A stretch of 21,335 nt of DNA from a virus: IMG/VR virus record IMGVR_UViG_3300042559_000050, positions 1-21,335 of that record; one strand, written 5' to 3'. The notes under the pieces were generated by a model. The model saw nothing but the letters and a program-made list of their open reading frames with translations, was not told the origin of the DNA and made no database searches. The position numbers and the translations under genes were made by a program. Below, in pieces: positions 8,042 through 14,871 of the stretch (within the stretch, counting starts at the first letter, position 1; the number at the start of each line of letters is the position of its first letter).

Positions 8042-8497
8042 TTATACTCCTAGTACCCAAGTTTCTTCAAACTTTTTAAATCCAAATCTTGTATAGTCAA
8101 TGTTAACAAGATTCTCTGTATTGGTCATTGTTGCTGACATAATTTCTTTATCCTCTACCATCTGTTTTATTTGTTTACTGAATTCTTTTACTAACATATA
8201 ACCTGCTCTAGTATTTCTATAGTCAGGTTCTACCCATAACATTAATTCTTGCATGACAAATTGTTCTGGATCCCAAATGTTTCTATTCTTTAATCCAACA
8301 ATCATGCCCACTGTTTTATCAGACTCGGCAATCAATATTAATCCACCACCAAGAATGATATGATGAAATAACTTGTTGATGTATTCCCAATTGTTAGCAT
8401 TACGAATACTCATAGGTAAGTCAGTAGACTCTTGGAAATGCTTGACCATTTCTAAGAAGTCTGGTAGATCAAATTTATTTGCTATTCTTACGTTCAT
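8042..8497 (-). CDS. GNAT-family N-acetyltransferase in the tail module
   Basis: A 151-residue protein with the order of elements of the GNAT fold. An N-terminal VRIANKFDLPDFLEMV strand and helix comes first. A central strand, GGLILIAESDKTVGMIVG (about 51-68), follows. Motif A lies at about 84-106, where ELMLWVEPDYRNTRAGYMLV carries the acetyl-CoA pyrophosphate-binding loop (R94-x-x-R-A-G99). The C-terminal part has YTRFGFKKFEETWV. The expected enzyme transfers an acetyl group from acetyl-CoA to an amine. The target is unknown: it could be a virion protein or a host protein. It is wedged between a minor tail gene and the tail tip gene with gaps of 1-3 nt, so it is surely co-expressed with the tail. 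GNAT genes within structural modules are known from other phages, and their role is unclear. Confidence 0.8.
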   Translation of the reverse strand: MNVRIANKFDLPDFLEMVKHFQESTDLPMSIRNANNWEYINKLFHHIILGGGLILIAESDKTVGMIVGLKNRNIWDPEQFVMQELMLWVEPDYRNTRAGYMLVKEFSKQIKQMVEDKEIMSATMTNTENLVNIDYTRFGFKKFEETWVLGV

Positions 8498-8500
8498 TTG

Positions 8501-9178
8501 TTAAGGACTCGCATCTGTAACGTTTGTATTTGTATCTTGTGCCACTTGCCCTGCATCTGTTGCAGCCTGACTTTGTGTTGTTGCGCCTTGCTTTGGTGCT
8601 TGACCAAAGTCGAATTGCTTATCTGCAATACTTGGAACACGATCCATACTAGTGTCAGTTGGGTTATATTCTTTCCAACTCTCGCTGTTTGTTTTTCTAC
8701 CTGCGATACGATTCTCTAATACACTCTTAAAACTACTTGCGTTTAGTGTGATTGTAAAATTGTCATCATTGTCTTGTCGTTCTTCACTGATGTTATAACT
8801 TGTGACAATACCTGTAAAACGCTGTGCAACATTGCTTAATATATAGTTATTGTTATAGAATCCGCGTGTAAGTTCTATTTTACTACCACGAATCTTATTG
8901 CCCAATACGATAGCCATGTTATTGCCACTGACACCACTTAAGCTTATGCTTGTATCAGCACTGGTAACACGAATGTCTCGTTGTTGTATACCTACAGCTA
9001 ATAATCCACCTAGTGGTGTATATGTTTGACCATCAATTGTTTCAGATTGGTAACTACTGCTGAACGTGTACACATTGTTATTTGCTGTGTTAGCATATTC
9101 ATTGTAAATTGTTAATTTAACAAACTCAGCATTGTTTACCAATGATTTATTATTTGCTACTGCTGGGATATTTTCCAT
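8501..9178 (-). CDS. Minor tail protein
   Basis: A 225-residue protein whose layout fits siphovirus minor tail proteins found between tape measure and tip. An N-terminal strand pair ends in YTPLGGLLAVG (about residues 53-63). A middle part, SISLSGVSGNN then GSKIELTRGF and FTGIVTSYNISEE, follows. The C-terminal RIAGRKT...YNPTDTSMDRVP segment resembles the conserved end of that family. The last 30 residues are a low-complexity Gln/Ala/Thr tail. It has the ribosome site AAGGAATAA. It probably contributes to the distal tail hub. The family is recognised by pattern, not by an exact match. Confidence 0.65.
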   Translation of the reverse strand: MENIPAVANNKSLVNNAEFVKLTIYNEYANTANNNVYTFSSSYQSETIDGQTYTPLGGLLAVGIQQRDIRVTSADTSISLSGVSGNNMAIVLGNKIRGSKIELTRGFYNNNYILSNVAQRFTGIVTSYNISEERQDNDDNFTITLNASSFKSVLENRIAGRKTNSESWKEYNPTDTSMDRVPSIADKQFDFGQAPKQGATTQSQAATDAGQVAQDTNTNVTDASP

Positions 9179-9188
9179 AATTTATTCC

Positions 9189-9887
9189 TTATGCTGTACC
9201 AACGAATTCGTACAATAGAAAGCTATCACTCCATTCGAGTAAAGCATTGTTAGTTGTTGTTGTGCCATTACCAACGTAGCCACCTGGTATCAGTTTGTAT
9301 GTAGGCATATTAGGACAGAACATATTGAACTGACAATTGTTACCAACGATAATACCTAAACCAGTTAGTGTACCTGTTAGTATGTTTGGTCTACTTGTTG
9401 TAACAGTTATTGTTGATCCACTACCACGCAATACTTGTGTTGTGCTAGTGAATGGGTATGGATAAACACCAGCAGATCCAATTTGTATTAAATCGTTTGG
9501 TTGAAATATAACTGCTGTGCTTGCCACAGCGATACCACTTACATTTAATGTTAGTGTGCTACCAACAAAACTTGTTACTGTAATTGTGTTTAGTTGCGCT
9601 TGCGTCAGTGCACCTTGATATCTAAACATCCAATTGAATGCGGCTAGATTGCTAAAAGTAACTACTTGTGGGGTAATTCTATCTAATGTATCAAGTGCTT
9701 CCATCAATGCACGACCTTCGCTGTAACGAACACTATTTGGAACGTCTAATGTAAACTTCCATGGATTCTTAGTTGGTGTTTGACTTACACGCGGTATTTC
9801 GTTTCGTGTGTATTGTATGCCAACTACTTTACGACGGTCTATTAATAACCCGTTGCTTGCATTTATAATTGTTTGTAAACCTGACAT
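9189..9887 (-). CDS. Probable distal tail / minor tail protein
   Basis: A 232-residue protein directly after the tape measure gene, where siphoviruses encode the distal tail or first minor tail protein. Residues 1-100 have mixed helix and strand with the segment RNEIPRVSQTPTKNPWKFTL. Residues about 104-180 are a Thr/Val/Ser-rich beta module (TLTLNVSG, FQPNDLIQIG, TITVTTSRPNIL) resembling inserted strands in other aquatic phage tail proteins. The C-terminus returns to a compact fold (WSDSFLLYEFVG). The start is supported by AAGGAAAT. No enzymatic motif is visible. The role is inferred from position. Confidence 0.55.
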   Translation of the reverse strand: MSGLQTIINASNGLLIDRRKVVGIQYTRNEIPRVSQTPTKNPWKFTLDVPNSVRYSEGRALMEALDTLDRITPQVVTFSNLAAFNWMFRYQGALTQAQLNTITVTSFVGSTLTLNVSGIAVASTAVIFQPNDLIQIGSAGVYPYPFTSTTQVLRGSGSTITVTTSRPNILTGTLTGLGIIVGNNCQFNMFCPNMPTYKLIPGGYVGNGTTTTNNALLEWSDSFLLYEFVGTA

Positions 9888-9895
9888 ATATTTCC

Positions 9896-12181
9896 TTATC
9901 TACCGTAACTCAATTCTTTTTGTGCCATTTGTACTGACCCAAATAATGTTTTGCGATTTTCTGCAAACAATTGGGCTACTGATTTGGCATCAACTGCTGA
10001 TATGTTATTTGTAATGTATGTGTTGCCACCTGCCCCACTAGTTCCACCACCACTACCACCATTAGGTACAATAGTGCCTGCTGTTTTTGGTACGAACAAC
10101 TCAGGACCCTTCTCACCAACAATACTTGGCTTGTTGATTGGGGGCTGTCCACCTTCAGCAAAACCTAATAATGAACTAAAGAATCCACTAGCACCAGATA
10201 TCACACCGCTCAATATTTTACTTGCTTGTGCTTTTAATTCAATCTTAATTAAATCTTGAATAACACTACGAGCAAAGTCACCAAAACTAAACTTACCAGT
10301 ATTAACAAAGTTATCAATGGCACTGTTCATATTAGTAGTGAATGAACTAAATGCATCACCGGCTACTTTGGCAGCATTGGTTGAATTTTCTATGTAACTA
10401 TCAAAGGCTGACTTCCAACCCTCTTCCCATGTACGACTTTGCGATAAGTTTGCTGATTGTACATTAGCAATAGCTTGGTATCGTTGAGCAATCAATGCAA
10501 GACCATCTGCTAACTTTTTAGCATCTTCTGCACCCATATCTTCAGAACTAAATTGTTCGCTGAATGCACGACTTGCTTCTAGTGCGGCTTTACGGGCATT
10601 CTCTTGTATGCTTGCAAACTGTTTCTCTAATGGTGAACGTTTCATCTGAGCACCCTCAAACTCTGCTTCACCTAATTGACCTTGTGTTTGCTGACGAATC
10701 TGTAACAATGATTGGTCGTAATTAATTTGTTTTTGTAGTGCTTGATTGATACGCTCAATGTTGTTTAATCTATCTTGTTCTAATAGTTTTAACCCATGCA
10801 ATCCTTGCATTGCGCCAGTAACACGCTGAACATCAATTGCGGTTTGTTCTTGTATCTTTTTAATTTGGGCATCATAGACGTCAGTAAGTCCTTTTTCGTC
10901 TTTACCTAATGCATTTTTTGCTGTTCTTAACTTTTCTGCTTCATCAGCACCACGTTTGTATATTTCTTCTTGTGCTTTAAGAATATCAGCTTCTTCTTGG
11001 CTCTTCCCAACAAGCATCTTTTCAACGTTGATGTTATCAATCAATTGTGCATTTTGAGCCTTAAATGCGCTAGTAATGTTTTCAATCTCAATACGCTTCT
11101 TTTCTAACGCATCTGTAACTTCACGACTAACATCTGCTTCTGGACTAGATTTGCCACCTGTTGTTGCTTCTGGTGTTTTAGCATCGCTAGATCCACCTAA
11201 TCCCATTACACCTGCTATACCACCTGCAATAGTACCAATCAATGCGCCAACAGCACGTAATGCTGTCATCAATTTACCATTTGCGGCGAAACTAATTGCG
11301 GCTTTCTCTGCACCAGCTACAGCAGTTGATCCAAATGAACTAAAATATTTGCCCACTTGACTAACTGCAGGACCAAGAGCCGCAAATCCTCTAGCAAACA
11401 TACCAAAGAAACGAACGATTGCCATTGCAATGCCACCACCGAATACAGCAAGCAATACAGTACCTAATACTTTTAATATGGTAACTAATGTGTCAATGTT
11501 CTTTCCACCATCAGTAATCTTGTTAATCATCTCAACTAACGGAGCTGTAACTTGCAAGAATGCAATTTTGATATCCATTAATGACTTAGCCATCTTGTCG
11601 TTTAATGCGGCTGCTTCTTTAATCGACTGCCCATACTTGTCACCAGATCCTGCGGCATCATTAAGCTTCTGTGCCATGTCACGTGGATCAACTGTCTTAA
11701 AGCTTTTACCAAAGATTTCCATCTTTAATCCGGCTTCACGGCTCTTATCAGTTATTCTGTCAAAACCTTCTAATGCCCTAGTCAATAAGTCAGCTTCACT
11801 TAATGTACGTAAATCTTCTAATGTAACACCTAATTGAGCAAAAGCACTTTGTGTTTTTAAACTACCCTGTGCGGCTTCATCAATATTCTGTGTGAACTTA
11901 ACAATGCCACTAGCCATTTGATCTGCTTGACCACCGGCGGCTACTAATGCATCTTGGTATTCAATTAGTTTACCGATAGCAATACCAGTAGCACTTGATA
12001 AGTCATTCAAATCATCAGCCATTGTAATTGCTGAACGACTGAAGGCTGCAAAACCTACAGCGGCTAGTTTGCTTTTTAATCCACTAAACTTTGTACCAAT
12101 AGTATTAAGTTTCTTATCTAGTGAATCTAATGCACCTAAGCCATTTACTTCTACATTAACTTTTGCTGTTGCTGTTGCCAT
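9896..12181 (-). CDS. Tape measure protein
   Basis: A 761-residue protein, the longest of the mid-tail genes. It spans the tail lumen during assembly and sets tail length. Residues 1-220 are helical and Ala-rich. Hydrophobic stretches at about 231-270 and 304-328 could be the membrane-active segments typical of tape measures. A long charged helical and coiled-coil region covers about 350-600. The C-terminus carries the familiar tape-measure phrase GEKGPELFVP at 689-698, preceded by an AEGG turn and followed by a Gly-rich linker. It follows the chaperone genes, as expected, with AAGGAAAAT upstream and the double stop TAATAA of the preceding gene just before its ATG. At 761 residues it predicts a medium-length tail, about 110 nm using the usual 1.5 angstrom per residue rule. 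Confidence 0.93.
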   Translation of the reverse strand: MATATAKVNVEVNGLGALDSLDKKLNTIGTKFSGLKSKLAAVGFAAFSRSAITMADDLNDLSSATGIAIGKLIEYQDALVAAGGQADQMASGIVKFTQNIDEAAQGSLKTQSAFAQLGVTLEDLRTLSEADLLTRALEGFDRITDKSREAGLKMEIFGKSFKTVDPRDMAQKLNDAAGSGDKYGQSIKEAAALNDKMAKSLMDIKIAFLQVTAPLVEMINKITDGGKNIDTLVTILKVLGTVLLAVFGGGIAMAIVRFFGMFARGFAALGPAVSQVGKYFSSFGSTAVAGAEKAAISFAANGKLMTALRAVGALIGTIAGGIAGVMGLGGSSDAKTPEATTGGKSSPEADVSREVTDALEKKRIEIENITSAFKAQNAQLIDNINVEKMLVGKSQEEADILKAQEEIYKRGADEAEKLRTAKNALGKDEKGLTDVYDAQIKKIQEQTAIDVQRVTGAMQGLHGLKLLEQDRLNNIERINQALQKQINYDQSLLQIRQQTQGQLGEAEFEGAQMKRSPLEKQFASIQENARKAALEASRAFSEQFSSEDMGAEDAKKLADGLALIAQRYQAIANVQSANLSQSRTWEEGWKSAFDSYIENSTNAAKVAGDAFSSFTTNMNSAIDNFVNTGKFSFGDFARSVIQDLIKIELKAQASKILSGVISGASGFFSSLLGFAEGGQPPINKPSIVGEKGPELFVPKTAGTIVPNGGSGGGTSGAGGNTYITNNISAVDAKSVAQLFAENRKTLFGSVQMAQKELSYGR

Positions 12182-12184
12182 TTA

Positions 12185-12505
12185 TTATTTTCCTTGCACA
12201 ATCTTATTCACACGCTGTTGAATGAAATCTTCTGTTGGTTTAGTCATACCTTCTGGAGCTTGGTCACTACCACGCATGCCTCTACTTGTCATATGACGAC
12301 CTTTATCTAACACTTCGGCATATTGATAATTTGCTTCAATAGTCTTGCCCTTTAATTTAGTATTACGTCTAGCGTTACCACTTTTGATAGGAGTTTGTTT
12401 AACAAAAAATTGGTAGGCTTCTTTAGGAATGTTGTTCAATTCTTTTTTCATCTTTGACAACATCTGACTCACATCACCTTTAAAGGATGCATCTAAATTA
12501 ACCAT
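12185..12505 (-). CDS. HK97 gp10-like head-tail / tail completion protein
   Basis: A 106-residue basic protein with the pattern of the HK97 gp10 family: an N-terminal helix, then TPIKSGNARRNT, a strand, YQYAEVLDKGRH, and a C-terminal PEGMTKP-helix. Members act as neck or tail-completion proteins that join the tail to the head. The start at 12505 has AAGGAAA upstream and overlaps the end of the T-domain frame by 8 nt. The family is usually encoded before the tail tube gene. Here it lies between the chaperones and the tape measure, which is an unusual position. Confidence 0.75.
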   Translation of the reverse strand: MVNLDASFKGDVSQMLSKMKKELNNIPKEAYQFFVKQTPIKSGNARRNTKLKGKTIEANYQYAEVLDKGRHMTSRGMRGSDQAPEGMTKPTEDFIQQRVNKIVQGK

Positions 12506-12728
12506 TGTTCATTTCCTTATTCTTTTTAAGCATATCCATTAACTCATCTTGTGTATAGTCTGGTATCGGCTCACGACCATTGTTCATTGACTTCTTATGA
12601 TGATAATTCTCAAAAGTAAGTGCCGCATCCATAATATACAAATCAAATGTGTTTGCTCTACCTATCACTTCACTGGGTAACATTCCATAACGCTTACCTA
12701 GTGTATCTATCCACAATATTGATGCCAT
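12498..12728 (-). CDS. Tail assembly chaperone T domain (expressed as G-T fusion)
   Basis: A 76-codon frame reading MASILWIDTLGKRYG, then DLYIMDAALTFEN and a charged C-terminus. The pattern is that of the second part of siphovirus tail assembly chaperones. Its own ATG at 12728 has no good ribosome site (GTGAAAAG immediately before it), and the ATG would lie in the loop of a predicted hairpin. The frame is open upstream through codons VTNDNIDINSEK to the slippery site at 12764-12770. A -1 shift there joins it to G and gives a protein of 186 residues (98 + 12 + 76). I infer that this is the main product, as for lambda gpG-T, which chaperones the tape measure while tube protein assembles around it. 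Confidence 0.75.
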   Translation of the reverse strand: MASILWIDTLGKRYGMLPSEVIGRANTFDLYIMDAALTFENYHHKKSMNNGREPIPDYTQDELMDMLKKNKEMNNG

Positions 12729-12753
12729 CTTTTCACTGTTGATATCAATATTG
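12714..12753 (-). other. Perfect 10-bp inverted repeat downstream of the frameshift site
   Basis: On the coding strand CAATATTGAT (12753-12744) and ATCAATATTG (12723-12714) are exact reverse complements with a 20-nt loop that holds the T-frame ATG. The stem begins 10 nt after the slippery heptamer. Downstream structure can stimulate -1 frameshifting. This stem is AU-rich and the spacer is slightly longer than the usual 5-9 nt, so its contribution is uncertain. It could alternatively hide the T start codon and so prevent independent initiation. Confidence 0.55.
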
Positions 12754-12760
12754 TCATTTG

Positions 12761-13057
12761 TTACTTTCCCAAGAGTTCTGTCACCTTACCAATCACCTTC
12801 ATTAAAACATGTGTTGGCAACATTTGGTCACCAGCTAATATCTGTTTACCTTTCTCATCTAAAATGAGTGTGCGAACAATCTCTACGATTGATGCTGTGT
12901 TACCATGGTCAGCGTTAGCTAACTTCATAAATGTTTCCATAGGTTGACGATCCCATGTCCAGAATTCGATTGCTTCACCAAATTCTTTAATAGTTTCTTC
13001 ATCATCAAGATGAATGTCAATCAATTGGGGTTTTGCTGTGAGGGATGATAATTTCAT
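12761..13057 (-). CDS. Tail assembly chaperone G
   Basis: A 98-residue acidic protein between the tail tube and tape measure genes, where lambda-like phages encode gpG. It reads LIDIHLDDEETIKEFGEAIEFWTW near the N-terminus (in two parts), with a helical C-terminal half ending KVIGKVTELLGK. The start at 13057 has a strong AAGGAAAT site. The last codons TTG GGA AAG TAA contain the slippery heptamer G GGA AAG directly before the stop, so a fraction of ribosomes should shift to the -1 frame and continue into the T domain. G alone and G-T together bind the tape measure during tail assembly in lambda (established). Sequence similarity to lambda gpG is not visible by eye, so the call rests on position, size and the frameshift arrangement. 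Confidence 0.8.
   Translation of the reverse strand: MKLSSLTAKPQLIDIHLDDEETIKEFGEAIEFWTWDRQPMETFMKLANADHGNTASIVEIVRTLILDEKGKQILAGDQMLPTHVLMKVIGKVTELLGK
12764..12770 (-). other. Programmed -1 ribosomal frameshift site GGGAAAG
   Basis: In the zero frame of gene G the codons are TTG GGA AAG TAA, so the heptamer fits X XXY YYZ. It is the same heptamer used in the lambda G-T frameshift. After a -1 slip the frame reads GTA ACA AAT and on without a stop into the T domain. The -1 frame has a stop (TAA) upstream at 12788-12786 and the zero frame stops at 12763-12761. Only about 22 nt are therefore available for a shift, and the canonical heptamer lies exactly there. Confidence 0.88.
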
Positions 13058-13082
13058 TTGTTATTTCCTTTTTAAATTATTA

Positions 13083-13094
13083 CATTGTATTTAT
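13083..13094 (-). promoter_or_regulatory. Putative late promoter upstream of the tail chaperone gene, ATAAATACAATG
   Basis: The coding strand reads AATAAATACAATGTAA, spanning the stop codon of the 62-residue gene and the gap before gene G. It shares ATAAATACA with three other gaps. It lies about 26-37 nt upstream of the G start, with the ribosome site AAGGAAAT between. It would restore transcription after the terminator at 13294-13324. Activity is inferred. Confidence 0.45.
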
Positions 13095-13279
13095 TCATTA
13101 TCAATTTCATCTTCTAGTAATTGATTTAGTAATGCTAGACGAAATGCTTGTTTTGCTTTTAACTGCTTAATTGTTGCTTGCATCGTATCAAGCATAGGCA
13201 TTGCCTTAGCCTCATCTGCAATTAAACTTCTTAGTTTATCTTCTTTGCTATGCAACCATACTGAATGTTCTTCGTTCAT
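13091..13279 (-). CDS. Small helical protein of unknown function
   Basis: A 62-residue protein reading MNEEHSVWLHSKEDKLRSL and then mostly charged helix, ending acidic (LEDEIDNE). The start at 13279 has AAGGAAAAC and the ACAAATG start context shared with other genes here. It lies between the terminator after the tail tube gene and the chaperone gene, so its transcription depends on terminator read-through unless a promoter is hidden nearby. I do not recognise a family. Position suggests a tail assembly accessory factor, but nothing in the sequence proves it. Confidence 0.65.
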   Translation of the reverse strand: MNEEHSVWLHSKEDKLRSLIADEAKAMPMLDTMQATIKQLKAKQAFRLALLNQLLEDEIDNE

Positions 13280-13293
13280 TTGTTTTCCTTATT

Positions 13294-13324
13294 AAAAAAG
13301 GGAATACCTTTTATAGTATTCCCT
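13294..13324 (-). terminator. Intrinsic terminator after the tail tube gene
   Basis: The coding strand reads GGGAATAC, the 8-nt loop TATAAAAG, then GTATTCCC followed by TTTTTT. The stem is a perfect 8 bp (13316-13323 with 13300-13307), extended to 9 by an A-T pair. The U tract (13294-13299) abuts the stem. It begins 23 nt after the tail tube stop codon. It is the only clear rho-independent terminator I found in the window. It should end or reduce messages carrying the abundant capsid and tube genes before the low-copy tail genes. Confidence 0.88.
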
Positions 13325-13346
13325 AGTTTTCCCATCTCATACGAGA

Positions 13347-13841
13347 TTAAGGGTTTTTCTCTGTTGTCATTGATCCATCAACTGCCAATGTCATGGGTGT
13401 GATCCAGACAGGTGCATCAGGACTTGCTGTTGGTGCTAGTGAAGAAATAAATCCTTGACCAGCATAGTAGTAAGCATTGGCAGTAGCATTGCCACCGTTC
13501 ATTACAAGTTTAAATTGCAATGGAACTTTATCAATACTTAATTGCGAAATGCCCAAGTTCGCTGCCGAACCTGATCCACCTACTCCAAAGAATACATCAT
13601 CTTCAATAACCATGTTAACAGAAATCTCATTGTCTGCAGGAGTTGTCAACTTATTCATGTCACCAGAACAAAAGTCTGTATATGAATAAATGCCAGTACT
13701 GTTAGTGATGGTAATGTCTTGCAAACAAGTCACTGATAGTGTGTTTGCAATGTTGCCCCAGTTAGCAGTGTTGCTAATTAGGTCAGTACTCACCAATAGT
13801 GTTGGTTGAGTGCCTGCTGTGTTTACGGTAATTCTTGCCAT
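13347..13841 (-). CDS. Probable major tail tube protein
   Basis: A 164-residue beta-rich protein starting MARITVNTAGTQPTLLVS. It has alternating strands with Asn, Thr, Gly and Ser and a C-terminal segment ending AVDGSMTTEKNP. Size, fold impression and position (after the connector genes, before chaperones and tape measure) match siphovirus tail tube proteins. It has the strongest ribosome site in the window (AAGGAG) and is followed by an intrinsic terminator. Both fit a highly expressed product. I cannot exclude a different abundant structural protein, such as a head decoration protein, but the neighbours favour the tube. Confidence 0.7.
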   Translation of the reverse strand: MARITVNTAGTQPTLLVSTDLISNTANWGNIANTLSVTCLQDITITNSTGIYSYTDFCSGDMNKLTTPADNEISVNMVIEDDVFFGVGGSGSAANLGISQLSIDKVPLQFKLVMNGGNATANAYYYAGQGFISSLAPTASPDAPVWITPMTLAVDGSMTTEKNP

Positions 13842-13847
13842 TATAGT

Positions 13848-13853
13848 CTCCTT
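13848..13853 (-). promoter_or_regulatory. Strong ribosome binding site AAGGAG of the tail tube gene
   Basis: AAGGAG sits 6 nt before the ATG at 13841. Most other genes here use AAGGAAA-type sites. The near-full complement to 16S rRNA fits high translation of a major structural protein and fixes the start. Confidence 0.75.
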
Positions 13854-13863
13854 GTGTTTGGCG

Positions 13864-14316
13864 TTATGTATTAAATTCTAATCTTGTTAAACTGAATGTC
13901 CAAGTATGTTTTTCTGCTTGAGTGGGTCCGAATGTACGAACTTGATCGAAGTCTCTTTCAAAGTAACCATCCATTAATTGCTGACCATCAGTTTTGATAG
14001 CAGTAACTAAATTTGCAATAATAGCATTGATTGCTGTATTGTATGGATCGTCTTGGTAGCTAATGTATGTGACATTGAATTCATCAACTGCATGATAAAT
14101 TGCACCACAATATTGTATACCCAATTGATGAGGATTTCTACTAACTGTATGCACATCACTCACATAGACACCATAACGAACAACTTCACTATCACTAGGG
14201 AAGTCACTGTATATTGGTATATTCCATGCTTTAGGTATATCACGTTTCAACACGGCACTGATTTGTGTTTCAGTTACTGTTGGTTCGTTCAATACTGAGT
14301 AAGTTACTTCAGCCAT
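13864..14316 (-). CDS. Probable tail terminator / tail completion protein
   Basis: A 150-residue protein reading MAEVTYSVLNEPTVTETQ, a central part with YGVYVSDVHTVSRNPHQLG and VDEFNVTYISYQDDPY, a helix (NTAINAIIANLVTAI) and a last strand pair (TWTFSLTRLEF). The mixed alpha/beta layout, with a long helix followed by strands, and its place just before the tail tube gene fit tail terminator (gpU-like) proteins. Assignment is by size and context. The start overlaps the preceding stop as TAATG, with AGGAGATA upstream. Confidence 0.55.
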   Translation of the reverse strand: MAEVTYSVLNEPTVTETQISAVLKRDIPKAWNIPIYSDFPSDSEVVRYGVYVSDVHTVSRNPHQLGIQYCGAIYHAVDEFNVTYISYQDDPYNTAINAIIANLVTAIKTDGQQLMDGYFERDFDQVRTFGPTQAEKHTWTFSLTRLEFNT

Positions 14317-14843
14317 TAGAAATATCTCCTATCTCCGTTGAAATAATCAACGTCTGCTGTCCAATTTTCTTCAAGCTTTGTAGTTGGTCCTTGTGGACTA
14401 TCCATGTATAAATCATAGAAGTTCATAAGTTGCAACGCTTTAGTCCATTCGTTATCACAACGTTTCTGTGCAAACTCGTAGTTTTGCAAATCAACCTCGT
14501 TCATGTTAGACACATCGGTTACTAGTGATTCATAGAATACTAATATTGCACCGAACGTATCTAAACGAATTAGTGTCTGATCGTTTTTAATGAGCAGACT
14601 TGGATTAAAACTTGAAATCAATTGTCCATTAGGCAGATTAGCATAATAGTAAGCACCCAACACTGTGTCGCAGTATTTCTGCCACCATCCGAACTCTAAC
14701 TTGTAAAGCCACTCTTGTGAAGCAACTTTAAAGTATGGAGCCCAATCAACTTGTAGTGCAGCCGCTCTACGTTCCGCTGCCGGATCGTAGAACTGTATAT
14801 CTGCTACAGTTGCGTTTGAGATTCGTTGATATGGTACTGACAT
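14316..14843 (-). CDS. Probable head-tail connector (adaptor) protein
   Basis: A 175-residue, aromatic-rich and largely helical protein directly after the major capsid gene. It contains APYFKVASQEWLYKLEFGWW and, near the end, QLMNFYDLYMDSPQGP. It shows no enzymatic motif. Genes at this place in siphoviruses encode adaptor proteins that bind under the portal. The following gene is co-translated through a TAATG overlap, which supports a shared connector role. The family is not recognised with confidence. Confidence 0.5.
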   Translation of the reverse strand: MSVPYQRISNATVADIQFYDPAAERRAAALQVDWAPYFKVASQEWLYKLEFGWWQKYCDTVLGAYYYANLPNGQLISSFNPSLLIKNDQTLIRLDTFGAILVFYESLVTDVSNMNEVDLQNYEFAQKRCDNEWTKALQLMNFYDLYMDSPQGPTTKLEENWTADVDYFNGDRRYF

Positions 14844-14871
14844 ATTATATTATTCCTAGACTTAATTCAAA

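Noticed and set aside
9976-10161. Minus-strand 61-residue frame inside the tape measure gene
   Set aside because: It is a different reading frame of the conserved tape measure C-terminus, without a ribosome site of its own.
11076-11837. Two plus-strand frames opposite the tape measure gene
   Set aside because: They lie wholly within a well-supported minus-strand gene, have shadow composition and show no ribosome sites or known motifs.
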